From assembly GCF_001425005.1 (NCBI RefSeq), contig NZ_LMDB01000022.1, forward strand, positions 125,264 to 189,263: a DNA stretch of 64,000 bases, given 5' to 3'. Positions 33,899 through 42,121 of the stretch are shown piece by piece (within the stretch, counting starts at the first letter, position 1; every line of letters begins with the position of its first letter). The notes beneath the pieces are model-generated. The model had not been told where the DNA came from and ran no database searches. It worked only from the letters and a program-made list of their open reading frames with translations. The DNA is from Duganella sp. Root336D2. Its GTDB lineage: Bacteria > Pseudomonadota > Gammaproteobacteria > Burkholderiales > Burkholderiaceae_D. Position numbers and translations under genes: made by a program.

Positions 33899-36229
33899 TT
33901 AAAGCTGTATAGCGAGCATGCCGGCGTTATACAGGGCGTGCGTCAGCATGGGGGCCAGCAGCGACCTGCTGCGTTCCGCTGCAATTGCGGTGCACAGGCC
34001 CAGCACGAAGACCGGCGCCATTGCCAGCGGCGGATGGATGACCGCAAACAGCGCGGCGCTGGCGGCCATCGCCTGCCAGGCCGGCAGAGAGCGGCGCAGG
34101 CCGCCGAAAACCTGGCCGCGGAAGATGAACTCTTCAAACACCGGCGCCGCCAGCACGGCAAGGGGCGCCAGCCACATCAGGGCGACTGGCGGCGCGGCGC
34201 TTGGCACGGCGCCAAAGTGGCGCAGGATGGACAGCCATAGGACGCCGCCTGCCAGCGCAGGCAGCGCCATCAGCAGGCCCCATCCTGTGGCGCTGCGCCA
34301 GGCCGTCTTCCACTCCCCCAGCCACAGGCGCGGTACGCCGCTGGTCCCGCTGCGCCAATACAGCAGGCGCGCCAGCGCGTAGACCAGCGCGCCGGAAATG
34401 GCGAAGGACAGCGTCGCTGTCGGCAGCGAAGCAGGCTTGCCGGCCAGGTATAGCACGCCGGCCGCCAGCAATTGCAGCAGGAAGAACATGATTGCCGCCA
34501 TGATGCCGTCCGAGGCGCAAACGCGCGGCGGCGGCGAAGCAGTTGGATCGAGCAGGTATGGAAGTGAGTCGCGTGCGCGCTGCCACAGCGACAGGGCCAG
34601 GGCTGCCAGCAGCACGATGGCTGCCAGGCGCACATGCCATGCGCGGGTGTTGAGGGCGTAGGTATAGAGCGACGACAGGATCAGGTAGGCGTAGGCGAAG
34701 GTGGGCCGTACGCGGGCATGCATGTCCTGCGCCAGCGGGTCGCTGGCCCATACTCCCAGCGCAACGGCAATCGCCGCGAAAATCGGGATGCCGGCCACCA
34801 CCAGGACGAGCTGCGAGAGCAGGCGCCCATCGGCCGGCACGCCAAAGCACAGTCCCATCGCGAATACGCCCAGGGGATAGACCAATGCCAGCACCGACCA
34901 TAGCTGCGCCTTCTCGGCCAGCATGCTGCCGATGCTTTTCGGATAGGTGTAGAGCAGCCACAATGCATGGCCCTCGGTATTGACGGTCTGGAAAGCCGAC
35001 AGCATCAGCACATAAGCTCCCAGGCCGAAGGCGACGGAAGACAGCAGCGCCGGATCGCTGATGAACTGGCCCATATTCTTCACCTGGCCATTCAGTACCA
35101 GCTGGCTGCCGAAGATAATCAAGGGGATCAGCAGGCTTTGCACCAGGAAGTTGCGGTCGCGGCTCAGCAATCGCAGCTCGCGCCGTTGCAGCGCTGAGCC
35201 AAATACCCAGCCGGCGAAGGCGGGACGCGCGCCGCCACGGCCTGTTTCGCGCGAACCGGTAGCGACCACGCCATCGGCCAGCAAGGCATTCAGCAGGCGC
35301 AAGCCAAGCCACAGCAGGAAGGCGGCTTGCGCCGCCAGCAGGGCGCCGTAGCCAAGGCCATGGAATGTATCGCGCGCGTTCATGGCCTGCAGCGCCAGGC
35401 CGGGAGGCGCCCACAAGGTCCACGCCGGGAATTGCGCGGCCCATTCCAGCGTCAGCGTGGCGGTCGGCATGGCGAGCGACATGGCCAGGTACATCAGCGG
35501 CATGCTGGCGACGGAAGCGATGGCCTGCAGGTTGCGCAGCTGCGACGGTGCGAGGCGCAGGCGCAGGCCGGTGTCGGCCACCGTGCGCAGCGTGGCGGCG
35601 CAGGCCAGCAAAGGAAAAGTGCATGCGGCGGCCAGGAATGGCGTGCTCCAGCGGTAGCCGGAATGCCAGGCGATCGCCATGCACATCGGCCATAGGGCCA
35701 GGATGCCGGAGGGATTGGCCAGCGTCCGCTCGGCAATGCGCGCCAGCAGCAAGGTGCGGCGTTCCAGCGGCAGCGTGACCAGCCACTCCAGGTCCCAGTC
35801 CGGCTGCGCCAGTTCCTTGCTCCCCAGCGGCAGCAGGAAGGCGATGCCGAACAGCAGGGTGGCCTGCATCACGGCCGCCTGCATCAGCACGGGATGGAAG
35901 GGCGCTGCCTGCAATTCCCTGCGCGCCTGGCGCATGGCGGCGCGCGGTGCGGCGTCCGATTCGGCGGCGATGCATTCGCTGCCGGTAGGCAGGCGGCACT
36001 GCATGTTCAGCAGCGAAGTGCTGGCGGTATTCAGGAAGGCGAACAGCATGAAGGCCGACAGCACGAAGGTCACCAGCCAGCGCGCGTTCTTCTTGCCGCG
36101 CGTGGGTGCGCGGCTGGGACCCAGCCAGCCTTTGCGGAAGCGCAGGGCATTGCCGATGTTCAGGAGCCGCAACAGCCGCAGGCGTGCAAGCAGCCAGAAT
36201 GCACGCGGGGCGCTGGGCAGGTCCATCAT
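33899..36229 (-). CDS. ABC-2 permease fused to a CPBP/CAAX-type intramembrane protease
   Basis: This 776-aa membrane protein has two parts. The N-terminal 530 residues form an ABC-type permease with about 10-12 helices. The last 200 residues are a CPBP-family (CAAX/Rce1-like) protease with EEFIFRG (the EExxxR motif), then a VIHPP histidine, and HALYNAG at the end, so all the catalytic motifs are present. Its start overlaps the ATPase stop by 4 bases. NatB-like permeases fused to CPBP domains are known in some lineages. A role in exporting and clipping or protecting against a peptide is inferred; no substrate gene is seen. Confidence 0.85.
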   Translation of the reverse strand: MMDLPSAPRAFWLLARLRLLRLLNIGNALRFRKGWLGPSRAPTRGKKNARWLVTFVLSAFMLFAFLNTASTSLLNMQCRLPTGSECIAAESDAAPRAAMRQARRELQAAPFHPVLMQAAVMQATLLFGIAFLLPLGSKELAQPDWDLEWLVTLPLERRTLLLARIAERTLANPSGILALWPMCMAIAWHSGYRWSTPFLAAACTFPLLACAATLRTVADTGLRLRLAPSQLRNLQAIASVASMPLMYLAMSLAMPTATLTLEWAAQFPAWTLWAPPGLALQAMNARDTFHGLGYGALLAAQAAFLLWLGLRLLNALLADGVVATGSRETGRGGARPAFAGWVFGSALQRRELRLLSRDRNFLVQSLLIPLIIFGSQLVLNGQVKNMGQFISDPALLSSVAFGLGAYVLMLSAFQTVNTEGHALWLLYTYPKSIGSMLAEKAQLWSVLALVYPLGVFAMGLCFGVPADGRLLSQLVLVVAGIPIFAAIAVALGVWASDPLAQDMHARVRPTFAYAYLILSSLYTYALNTRAWHVRLAAIVLLAALALSLWQRARDSLPYLLDPTASPPPRVCASDGIMAAIMFFLLQLLAAGVLYLAGKPASLPTATLSFAISGALVYALARLLYWRSGTSGVPRLWLGEWKTAWRSATGWGLLMALPALAGGVLWLSILRHFGAVPSAAPPVALMWLAPLAVLAAPVFEEFIFRGQVFGGLRRSLPAWQAMAASAALFAVIHPPLAMAPVFVLGLCTAIAAERSRSLLAPMLTHALYNAGMLAIQL

Positions 36230-36960
36230 GCGGCCAGGCTGTCTTCGTCGGTGAATTTGAGGAAAAGCTCTTCCAGCGTGCTGTTGTCACTGCTGGCGCC
36301 GCGCAGTTCTTCCAGCGAGCCGGTGGCGACCAGGGCGCCGCGGTTGATGATGCCGACGCGGTTGCACATGCGCTGCGCCATGTCGAGCAGGTGGGTGGAA
36401 ACGAAGATGGTCTTGCCGGCGGCGGCGCTGGCGACCAGGCGGTCCTGCACTTCGCGTGCGGCGCGCGGATCGAGGCCGTTGATCGGCTCGTCCAGGATCA
36501 GCACGGCGGGATCGTGCACCAGGGCGCAGGCCAGGCCCAGCTTCTTCTTCATGCCCATCGAATAGTTGACGGCGAATTCTTCGCTCACGTCCTGCAGGCC
36601 GAATTCCTGCAGCATTTGCGCCGCGCGTTCGATGGCGGCCTTGCGCGGCATGCCGTGCATCTCGGCCACGAACTGCAGGATTTCGCGCCCGCGCAGGAAG
36701 TCGTAGAAGATGGGGTTATCCGGCAGGTAGCCGACGTGGCGCTTTACTTTGGCGGCATCGGCCTGGCAATCAAGGCCGTCGACCAGCACGCGGCCTGCGC
36801 TGGGCACCAGGATGCCCATCATCATGCGGATGGTAGTGGTCTTGCCCGCGCCATTTGGTCCAAGGAAGCCGAACACTTCGCCGCGCTGCACCGCCAATGA
36901 CAGCGGCTGCACGGCGGGAAAGTCGCCGTAGTGTTTGGCCAGTCCCTGGAATTCGATCAT
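36226..36960 (-). CDS. ABC transporter ATPase
   Basis: This 244-aa ATPase energises the fused permease downstream. It has Walker A GPNGAGKTTTIR, a signature region of the form YSMGMKKKLGLACAL (S-M-G-M in place of LSGGQ, as in NatA-type exporters), Walker B VLILDEPINGLD and the H-loop STHLLD. Start and stop both overlap neighbours by 4 bases, so lepB, this gene and the permease are translationally coupled. Confidence 0.93.
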   Translation of the reverse strand: MIEFQGLAKHYGDFPAVQPLSLAVQRGEVFGFLGPNGAGKTTTIRMMMGILVPSAGRVLVDGLDCQADAAKVKRHVGYLPDNPIFYDFLRGREILQFVAEMHGMPRKAAIERAAQMLQEFGLQDVSEEFAVNYSMGMKKKLGLACALVHDPAVLILDEPINGLDPRAAREVQDRLVASAAAGKTIFVSTHLLDMAQRMCNRVGIINRGALVATGSLEELRGASSDNSTLEELFLKFTDEDSLAA

Positions 36961-37643
36961 GGCCGCAAGCTCATGCCGATGCGTTCCGTGCGCGGCGCCC
37001 AGTTGCCCAGGATGTCGGCGGACACCAGCACGCGCTCGGCGCGGCCGATCAGCAGCTTGCGCGGCACGAAGCCGATGAAGCGTGAATCGCGGCTGTTGTT
37101 GCGGTTGTCGCCCAGCATCAGGTAGCTGTCGGCCGGCACGGTGACGGGGCCGAAATCGCGTTTGGCATCGACTTGCGGCAGCACCTGGATGCTGTAGCTG
37201 GCGCTGGCATTGTGCTCCTTCAGTTGCAGCGCTTCCAGGTCGCCCACCTTGTCGATATGTTCGGTGGCGTTGCCCAGCACTGCATATTCGGAAGTCTTGC
37301 CGTTGATGATCAGGTGCTCGCCGCGGATTTCAACGCGGTCGCCGGGCAGGGCGGCGATGCGTTTGATCAGGCGGGTGCGGTCTTCCGGGGAGAAGAAGGT
37401 GACCACGTCGCCGCGCTGCGGTTCGCCAAGGTGGCTGACGGAGATATCGGTCAGCGGCACTTTCAGGTCGTAGGCGATGCGGTTGACGAAGACCACGTCG
37501 CCTTCCAGCAGGTTGGGGTGCATGGAGGCGGACGGAATCGGGTTCCAGTCGGCGATGGCGGTGCGGAACACGCCCAGCGTCAGCAGGAAGACGATGAAGC
37601 CCTTGTTTTCACGTATGAGTTTTTTCACGACCGGTGTCTCCAT
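36957..37643 (-). CDS. lepB: Signal peptidase I
   Basis: This membrane serine protease of family S26 has 228 aa. An N-terminal transmembrane helix (about 15-32) precedes the catalytic Ser40 in PSASM and the general base Lys94 in RLIKRIAALPGD; the box GDNRNNSRDSR is near the C-terminus. It lacks the lepA-rnc neighbours of the main lepB and instead heads the ABC/CPBP operon, so it may be a second, dedicated copy; whether another lepB exists cannot be seen here. Confidence 0.93.
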   Translation of the reverse strand: METPVVKKLIRENKGFIVFLLTLGVFRTAIADWNPIPSASMHPNLLEGDVVFVNRIAYDLKVPLTDISVSHLGEPQRGDVVTFFSPEDRTRLIKRIAALPGDRVEIRGEHLIINGKTSEYAVLGNATEHIDKVGDLEALQLKEHNASASYSIQVLPQVDAKRDFGPVTVPADSYLMLGDNRNNSRDSRFIGFVPRKLLIGRAERVLVSADILGNWAPRTERIGMSLRP

Positions 37644-37678
37644 CTTGGTTCAGGAAACTGCATCATCTTATCAAAACC

Positions 37679-38356
37679 TTAAGCGCTGCTTAGACCGAAG
37701 GCGGCCAGCATCTGGCGCTGCCCTTTGGGCGGTACTTGCAGCGCGCGGCTGTCGAGGTCCTGCTCGACCCAGCCGCGATTCAGGGCCAGTTGCAGCAGGG
37801 CCGCACCGAGCGCCCCGCCGAGGTGGGGCTTGCGTTCGCTCCAGTCCAGGCAAGGGCAGGCGAAACGGCGCCGCAGCTTGCGCAGGGCGGGCAGGTCCAG
37901 CCCAAGCTGCGCGAATTGCTGCTCGCCCGCGGCGCTCAACTCGTATCCATCGCTGGCTTCCGCCAGCCAGCCCTGTGCCGCGAAATGATCGTGCAGGCTG
38001 ACTGCGACCGTGCCGGCCATGTGGTCGTAGCAGGTGCGCGCGTTGCGCAGGCGGTCCGGCGTGTTGGGCTTGAACTCACTGCGAGGCAGGCCGGCGACCA
38101 CCAGCAAGGCTTCCAGCGCGCTGGCTACTTCCTGGCTGGCGAGCTGGTAGTAGCGGTGCTTGCCTTGCGCGAGTTGCACCAGCAATTGCTCATCCTTCAG
38201 GCGTGCAAGGTGGGCGCTGGCGGTGGAGGGGCTTACTTCGGCTACAACGGACAGCTCCGTGGCGGTGCGGGCATGTCCGTCCAGCAGGGAGCACAGCATG
38301 CGGGCGCGGGCGGGTTCGGCGATGGCGCCGGCAATGTTGGCAAGCTTGGAATCCAT
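37679..38356 (-). CDS. ArsR-family winged-helix regulator
   Basis: The 225-aa product has an ArsR-type helix-turn-helix in the first 90 residues (IAEPARARMLCSLLDGHART, then ELSVVAEVSPSTASAHLARL). A long C-terminal extension of unknown fold carries a CPCLDW segment. No classic metal-binding ELCVCDL motif is present, so it is not an arsenic sensor by sequence. I use the ATG at 38356 (MDSKLANIAG); 38398 is also possible. It is divergent from the P450-like gene across 76 bases and is the likely regulator of it. Confidence 0.85.
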   Translation of the reverse strand: MDSKLANIAGAIAEPARARMLCSLLDGHARTATELSVVAEVSPSTASAHLARLKDEQLLVQLAQGKHRYYQLASQEVASALEALLVVAGLPRSEFKPNTPDRLRNARTCYDHMAGTVAVSLHDHFAAQGWLAEASDGYELSAAGEQQFAQLGLDLPALRKLRRRFACPCLDWSERKPHLGGALGAALLQLALNRGWVEQDLDSRALQVPPKGQRQMLAAFGLSSA

Positions 38357-38432
38357 ATTTCGATGCAGGGCGAATTGTCGTTGTGCTTTTTTCAGCATAC
38401 TGCAATTTCTTGAACGTTGCCGGAGAAACGGA

Positions 38433-39413
38433 ATGCAGAATCTGGAATGGGATGCAGGGCGGGGATTGTGGATCGCAGCCGGCGCCGCGCTGGTGGAAGA
38501 AGTGCTCAGCCATCCTGCCTTGCGCGTGCGGCCGCAGGCAGAAGCTGTGCCCGCTGCGATTGCGGGCGGCAGCGCCGGCGAGGTGTTCGGCGCGCTGGTG
38601 CGCATGAACGATGGCGAACGCCATGCCGCGCCCAAGCTGGTTTTACAGCGTGCACTGGCTTGCGCCGCCGGCGGCGAGGCCGCGCAGCAGCGCGCACGGG
38701 AGGTTGCAGCACGCCTGCTGGCGGAAGGGCGCTCGATCGGCGCCTGGGCTTTTGAAGCGCCTGTCAGTACGGTTGCCAGCCTGCTCGGTTTCACCGACCA
38801 ACAGTTGCCTGCGGTGGCGCGCTGGATGGGCGAGTTCGTGGCCTGCCTGTCGCCATTGAGCAGCGCCGGGCAAATTGAACAGGCACACGCAGCGAGCCTG
38901 CGCCTGCTGGCCGCCATGCGCGAACTGTTGCAAGCGGCGCCGCAGGCTTCGCTGGCCGCGAATGTCGCGCAGGAAGCTGCCGCAGCCGGCTGGCAGAACG
39001 ACCACGCCATCCTTGCCAACTTGGTCGGGCTGATGTCGCAAACCTACGAAGCCACTGCCGGCCTGCTTGGCAACAGCCTGGTCGCCATGCAGCAGGGTGC
39101 GCCGGGCAGCGACGCCAATGCGCTGGTGGCGCAGGTGATGGAAACCGATCCGCCCATTATCAACACCCGCCGTTTCGCCGCCGAGCGCTGCATTGTCGGC
39201 GGCGCGACAGTCGCAGCGGGGCAGGCGATACTGGTCATGCTTGGCGAAGCGAAACGCGGCTTTGGCCATGGCCGCCATGCCTGCCCTGGGCAACAGCTGG
39301 CGCGGCAAATCGCTGCCGGCTGCATCGAAGCGCTGCGCAGCAAACCGCTGCCGCAGCTAAGCTGGACTTACCGCGCATCGGTCAACGCGCGCATACCGGA
39401 GTTTCATCAATGA
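38433..39413 (+). CDS. Short cytochrome P450-like protein lacking the ExxR motif
   Basis: The 326-aa product is about 70 residues shorter than bacterial P450s. The heme-binding loop FGHGRHACPGQQLA is intact with Cys284. The I-helix reads LMSQTYEATAGLL in place of AGxxTT. Where the K-helix ExxR should be, the sequence is QVME (Gln234 to Glu237) before TDPPIINTRR. The meander stretch between the last strand and the heme loop is missing, so the whole ERR triad is absent. It may be a heme protein with altered chemistry or a decaying P450. It overlaps the ABM gene by 4 bases. Confidence 0.8.
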   Translation: MQNLEWDAGRGLWIAAGAALVEEVLSHPALRVRPQAEAVPAAIAGGSAGEVFGALVRMNDGERHAAPKLVLQRALACAAGGEAAQQRAREVAARLLAEGRSIGAWAFEAPVSTVASLLGFTDQQLPAVARWMGEFVACLSPLSSAGQIEQAHAASLRLLAAMRELLQAAPQASLAANVAQEAAAAGWQNDHAILANLVGLMSQTYEATAGLLGNSLVAMQQGAPGSDANALVAQVMETDPPIINTRRFAAERCIVGGATVAAGQAILVMLGEAKRGFGHGRHACPGQQLARQIAAGCIEALRSKPLPQLSWTYRASVNARIPEFHQ

Positions 39414-39754
39414 TTGCAGTGATTTTTGAAGTGACGCCCGCCGCAGGGCGCAAGGATGCCTACCTGGATATCGCGGCCAGGCTGAAGCCAACGCTGGAGC
39501 AGATCGATGGTTTTATCAGCGTCGAACGCTTCCAGAGCCTGGCCAACCCGGAAAAGATGCTGTCGCTGTCGTTCTTCCGCGACGAGGCCGCGGTGCTGGA
39601 ATGGCGCCGCGTGGAAGCGCACCGCGCCGCCCAGCAAGCCGGGCGCGAAAAGCTGTTTGCGGACTACCGCCTGCGCATCGCCAGCGTGGTGCGCGACTAT
39701 GGCCTGAACGAGCGCGCGGAGGCGCCGGCCGATAGCCGCGAACGGCACGGGTGA
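39410..39754 (+). CDS. Antibiotic biosynthesis monooxygenase (ABM) domain protein
   Basis: This 114-aa protein has the ABM ferredoxin-like fold: IAVIFEVTPAAGRKDAYLDI, then LEQIDGFISVERFQSL, then LSLSFFRDEAAVLEWRR. Such proteins include cofactor-free quinone monooxygenases (YgiN-like) and heme-degrading IsdG relatives. The typical heme-binding His/Asn/Trp set of IsdG cannot be assigned. It overlaps the P450-like gene by 4 bases (ATGA), so the two are probably co-translated. It is convergent with ggt with no gap. Confidence 0.86.
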   Translation: MIAVIFEVTPAAGRKDAYLDIAARLKPTLEQIDGFISVERFQSLANPEKMLSLSFFRDEAAVLEWRRVEAHRAAQQAGREKLFADYRLRIASVVRDYGLNERAEAPADSRERHG

Positions 39755-41521
39755 TCAGTGCCCGCGCTTTTGCACCAGCGCGCTGCCGGTGCCATGGCGC
39801 CTGCCTTCGCTGACCGCGGTCACGCTGCCATCGGGATGGAAGACGATGGCATTGGCGGCGCCGATTTCCTCGGCCGCTGCGTCCCAGCGTTGGCCGAAAC
39901 GCTCCAGCGCTTGGGCTTGCGCGCTGCCGGCAAATCCCGGCTCGATGGAGGTGGCCCGGCCATTGCGCTCCGAGATGCGCGGTGCATCCAGCGCTGCCGG
40001 CATGTCCATGCCCAGGTCGATATGGTTGAAGATGGTCTGCAGCACCGTGGTGACGATGGTGGAGCCGCCCGGGCTGCCGATGGTGAAGGCCGGCTTGCCG
40101 TTGCGGAAAGCGATAGTCGGCGACATGCTGCTGCGCGGCCGTTTGCCCGCTTCCGGCACGTTCGGATGGGGTCCGGTGAAATCGAAGTCCGTCATCTCGT
40201 TGTTCAGGATGAAGCCGTAGCCCGGCACCGTGATGCCGCTGCCGCCCCATGACTCGATGGTGAAGGTGTAGGCAACGATATTGCCGTCCTTGTCCGATAC
40301 GGCCAGGTGGGTGGTGTGCGCGCTTTCCGACAGCAGCCTGGCCTTGGCGGCGCCGGCGGGGCGCAGTGGCACGCTGGGGTCTTGCTGGAACAGGTAAGGA
40401 TCGCCGGGCTGCGCGTGATAGTGCGCCTGGGTAGGATCGATCAGTTCGCGGCGGCGCGCTGCGTAGTCCTTGCTGAGCAGTCCCTCCACCGGCGCGTCGA
40501 CGTATTCCGGATCCGCCAGGTAGGCATTGCGGTCGGCGAAGGCCAGCCGCGCCGCTTCCAGGTACAGGTGCTCGGCCTTCTCGCGCGGCATGGATTTCAG
40601 GTCGAAGCCTTCCAGGATATTGAGCGCTTCGGCAATCGTCACGCCGCCGCTGCTTGGCAACGGCATGCCGACCAGTTCATAGCCGCGGTAAGTGCTGCGC
40701 ACCGGCTGCCGCCAGCGCGCTTCGTAATTGGCCAGGTCGGCCAGCGACATCTGGCCCGCGCGGACTGAAACGCCCGCAGCGACAGGCGGGCGGTTGACCG
40801 AGTCGACAATCGCCTGCGCCAGCTTGCCCGAATAGAAGGCTTTCACGCCGCCGGTGGAGAGCAGGCGGTAAGTCTTCGCCAGGTCGGGATTGCGCAGCAA
40901 GGTGCCGGCAGGCAGCGCCTTGCCGTCCCGCATGTAGCGCCCCGCGGTCTCCGGGAACAGCGCGAACTTTTGCTCATTCTCTTTGACCAGCGCGACGAAG
41001 TTGTCGTTCACCTTGAAGCCATCCTGCGCCGCCTTGATGGCCGGCGCCAGCACCTGCCTGAACGACATGGTGCCATAGCGGTCCAGGGCATCATGCCAGC
41101 CGCGCACGGTGCCCGGCACGCCAACCGCCATGCCGCTGGCGACTGCGGTCTCGAAATCCATCGCCTTGCCGTCCGGCGCGAATGCGCTGGAGCGGAAGGA
41201 AGCCGGCGCCACCTCGCGATGATCGAGTGTGATGACGCGGTTTTCCTTGGCCAGGTAGATCACCATGAAACCGCCGCCGCCGATGCCGCAGCTGAACGGA
41301 TCGGTCACGCCCAGCGCGGCGGCTGCCGCCACCGCCGCATCGACCGCATTGCCGCCTTTGTTCAGGATCGCCAGCGCGGCCTGCGAGGCCGGTTCGCTGA
41401 TGGTCGCCACGGCGCCGCCGGTGCCGCTGGCAACCGGGGTCTTGGCCCAGGCCGGGACGCCGAATGCCAGCGCAATGATGATGGTGGAAGTCAGTCGTCG
41501 GGGCAGGGCGTTTGGCGTCAT
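39755..41521 (-). CDS. ggt: Gamma-glutamyltransferase
   Basis: This periplasmic Ntn-hydrolase cleaves glutathione and transfers the gamma-glutamyl group. The 588-aa precursor has a signal peptide (cut near AWA) and is autoprocessed before the nucleophile Thr403, at the TTH of SAHTTHLAVSDKDGN. Other hallmarks are NKGGNAVDAAVAAAAALGV near residue 55, CGIGGGGFM near 80, and GSPGGSTIVTTVLQ close to the C-terminus. A small lipoprotein gene lies upstream, 6 bases away. Confidence 0.95.
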   Translation of the reverse strand: MTPNALPRRLTSTIIIALAFGVPAWAKTPVASGTGGAVATISEPASQAALAILNKGGNAVDAAVAAAAALGVTDPFSCGIGGGGFMVIYLAKENRVITLDHREVAPASFRSSAFAPDGKAMDFETAVASGMAVGVPGTVRGWHDALDRYGTMSFRQVLAPAIKAAQDGFKVNDNFVALVKENEQKFALFPETAGRYMRDGKALPAGTLLRNPDLAKTYRLLSTGGVKAFYSGKLAQAIVDSVNRPPVAAGVSVRAGQMSLADLANYEARWRQPVRSTYRGYELVGMPLPSSGGVTIAEALNILEGFDLKSMPREKAEHLYLEAARLAFADRNAYLADPEYVDAPVEGLLSKDYAARRRELIDPTQAHYHAQPGDPYLFQQDPSVPLRPAGAAKARLLSESAHTTHLAVSDKDGNIVAYTFTIESWGGSGITVPGYGFILNNEMTDFDFTGPHPNVPEAGKRPRSSMSPTIAFRNGKPAFTIGSPGGSTIVTTVLQTIFNHIDLGMDMPAALDAPRISERNGRATSIEPGFAGSAQAQALERFGQRWDAAAEEIGAANAIVFHPDGSVTAVSEGRRHGTGSALVQKRGH

Positions 41522-41527
41522 GGGCAG

Positions 41528-41974
41528 CTATGTTGGCTGGGAAATAGTTACCCGCAAGCTTACCCGATAATCCGGCGCTGGTGCCTTCAGTGAAGGCGCT
41601 TCGGCCGGCTCCATCCCCAGCAGCGTAAAGGTCAGCCCATTGCGCGTCACCGTTTTGCCGGCGCCTGGCATGTCCTCGGCCAGCACGAAGCTGGTGCTGC
41701 CCTGTTGATCAGCCAGCACGAAGCTGTAACTGATATAGCCAGCCCAGACGCAGACTGCCCCCTTTTTACAACGGCTGTCATTGACGCGCTCGAGTTTGAG
41801 CGTCACGGATGGGGCCAGCGTGACGATTTCCCCTTGTGCCAGGACGTAGCTGGCGCTGGTGCGTGGTGCGGGACGGCTGGCTACGTCCTCAGCAGTACTG
41901 CGGGTTGAGCCGCAGGCGGTGGCAATGGCAAGGACCAGGCCCGCCATGCCCAGACAGATCAGTCTAGCTTGCAT
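41528..41974 (-). CDS. Small lipoprotein of unknown function
   Basis: The 148-aa product has a signal peptide ending in a lipobox (IATAC, about residue 21). The mature domain is a beta-rich sequence with GEIVTLAPSVTLKLERVNDS and CKKGAVCVWAGY, in which two cysteines may pair. I do not recognise the family by name. It precedes ggt by 6 bases on the same strand. Upstream lies one of two near-identical 17-bp sites and a weak sigma-54-like element, so it may share control with the PEP-CTERM gene. Confidence 0.72.
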   Translation of the reverse strand: MQARLICLGMAGLVLAIATACGSTRSTAEDVASRPAPRTSASYVLAQGEIVTLAPSVTLKLERVNDSRCKKGAVCVWAGYISYSFVLADQQGSTSFVLAEDMPGAGKTVTRNGLTFTLLGMEPAEAPSLKAPAPDYRVSLRVTISQPT

Positions 41975-42025
41975 GATGTTCTCCTCTGGCCTGGGAACAG
42001 CTTAGCAAATCGCAAACGATCGCGT

Positions 42026-42041
42026 TGCACTGTTGAGTCCA
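42026..42041 (-). promoter_or_regulatory. Weak sigma-54-like -24/-12 element before the lipoprotein gene
   Basis: On the minus strand TGGACTCAACAGTGC keeps the GG and GC pairs at the required 10-base spacing but lacks the CAC and TTG parts of the consensus. It lies about 52 bases before the lipoprotein start. The assignment is tentative. Confidence 0.3.
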
Positions 42042-42055
42042 CTCAACAATAAGGG

Positions 42056-42072
42056 TGTAAATATTCCCGACA
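42056..42072. promoter_or_regulatory. 17-bp site TGTAAATATTCCCGACA, copy 1
   Basis: This site differs in one base from the site at 42845. Both have TGT...ACA ends around an A/T-rich centre, like binding sites of dimeric regulators. It lies upstream of the lipoprotein gene. It may be an activator site used with a sigma-54 promoter. Confidence 0.45.
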
Positions 42073-42077
42073 AAAAA

Positions 42078-42103
42078 AGCGCCCCGAGGGGGCGCTAGTT
42101 TTT
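42078..42103. terminator. Bidirectional terminator after the PEP-CTERM gene
   Basis: AGCGCCCC and GGGGCGCT pair around GAG at 42078-42096. A run of seven A bases precedes it and T bases follow, so it can terminate in either direction. It lies just beyond the PEP-CTERM stop. Confidence 0.85.
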
Positions 42104-42121
42104 ATAGTTGGTTTTCACAAC

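Noticed and set aside
37679..39019. 446-codon extension of the ArsR gene
   Set aside because: The upstream part is antisense to the P450-like gene; the helix-turn-helix region begins near 38356.
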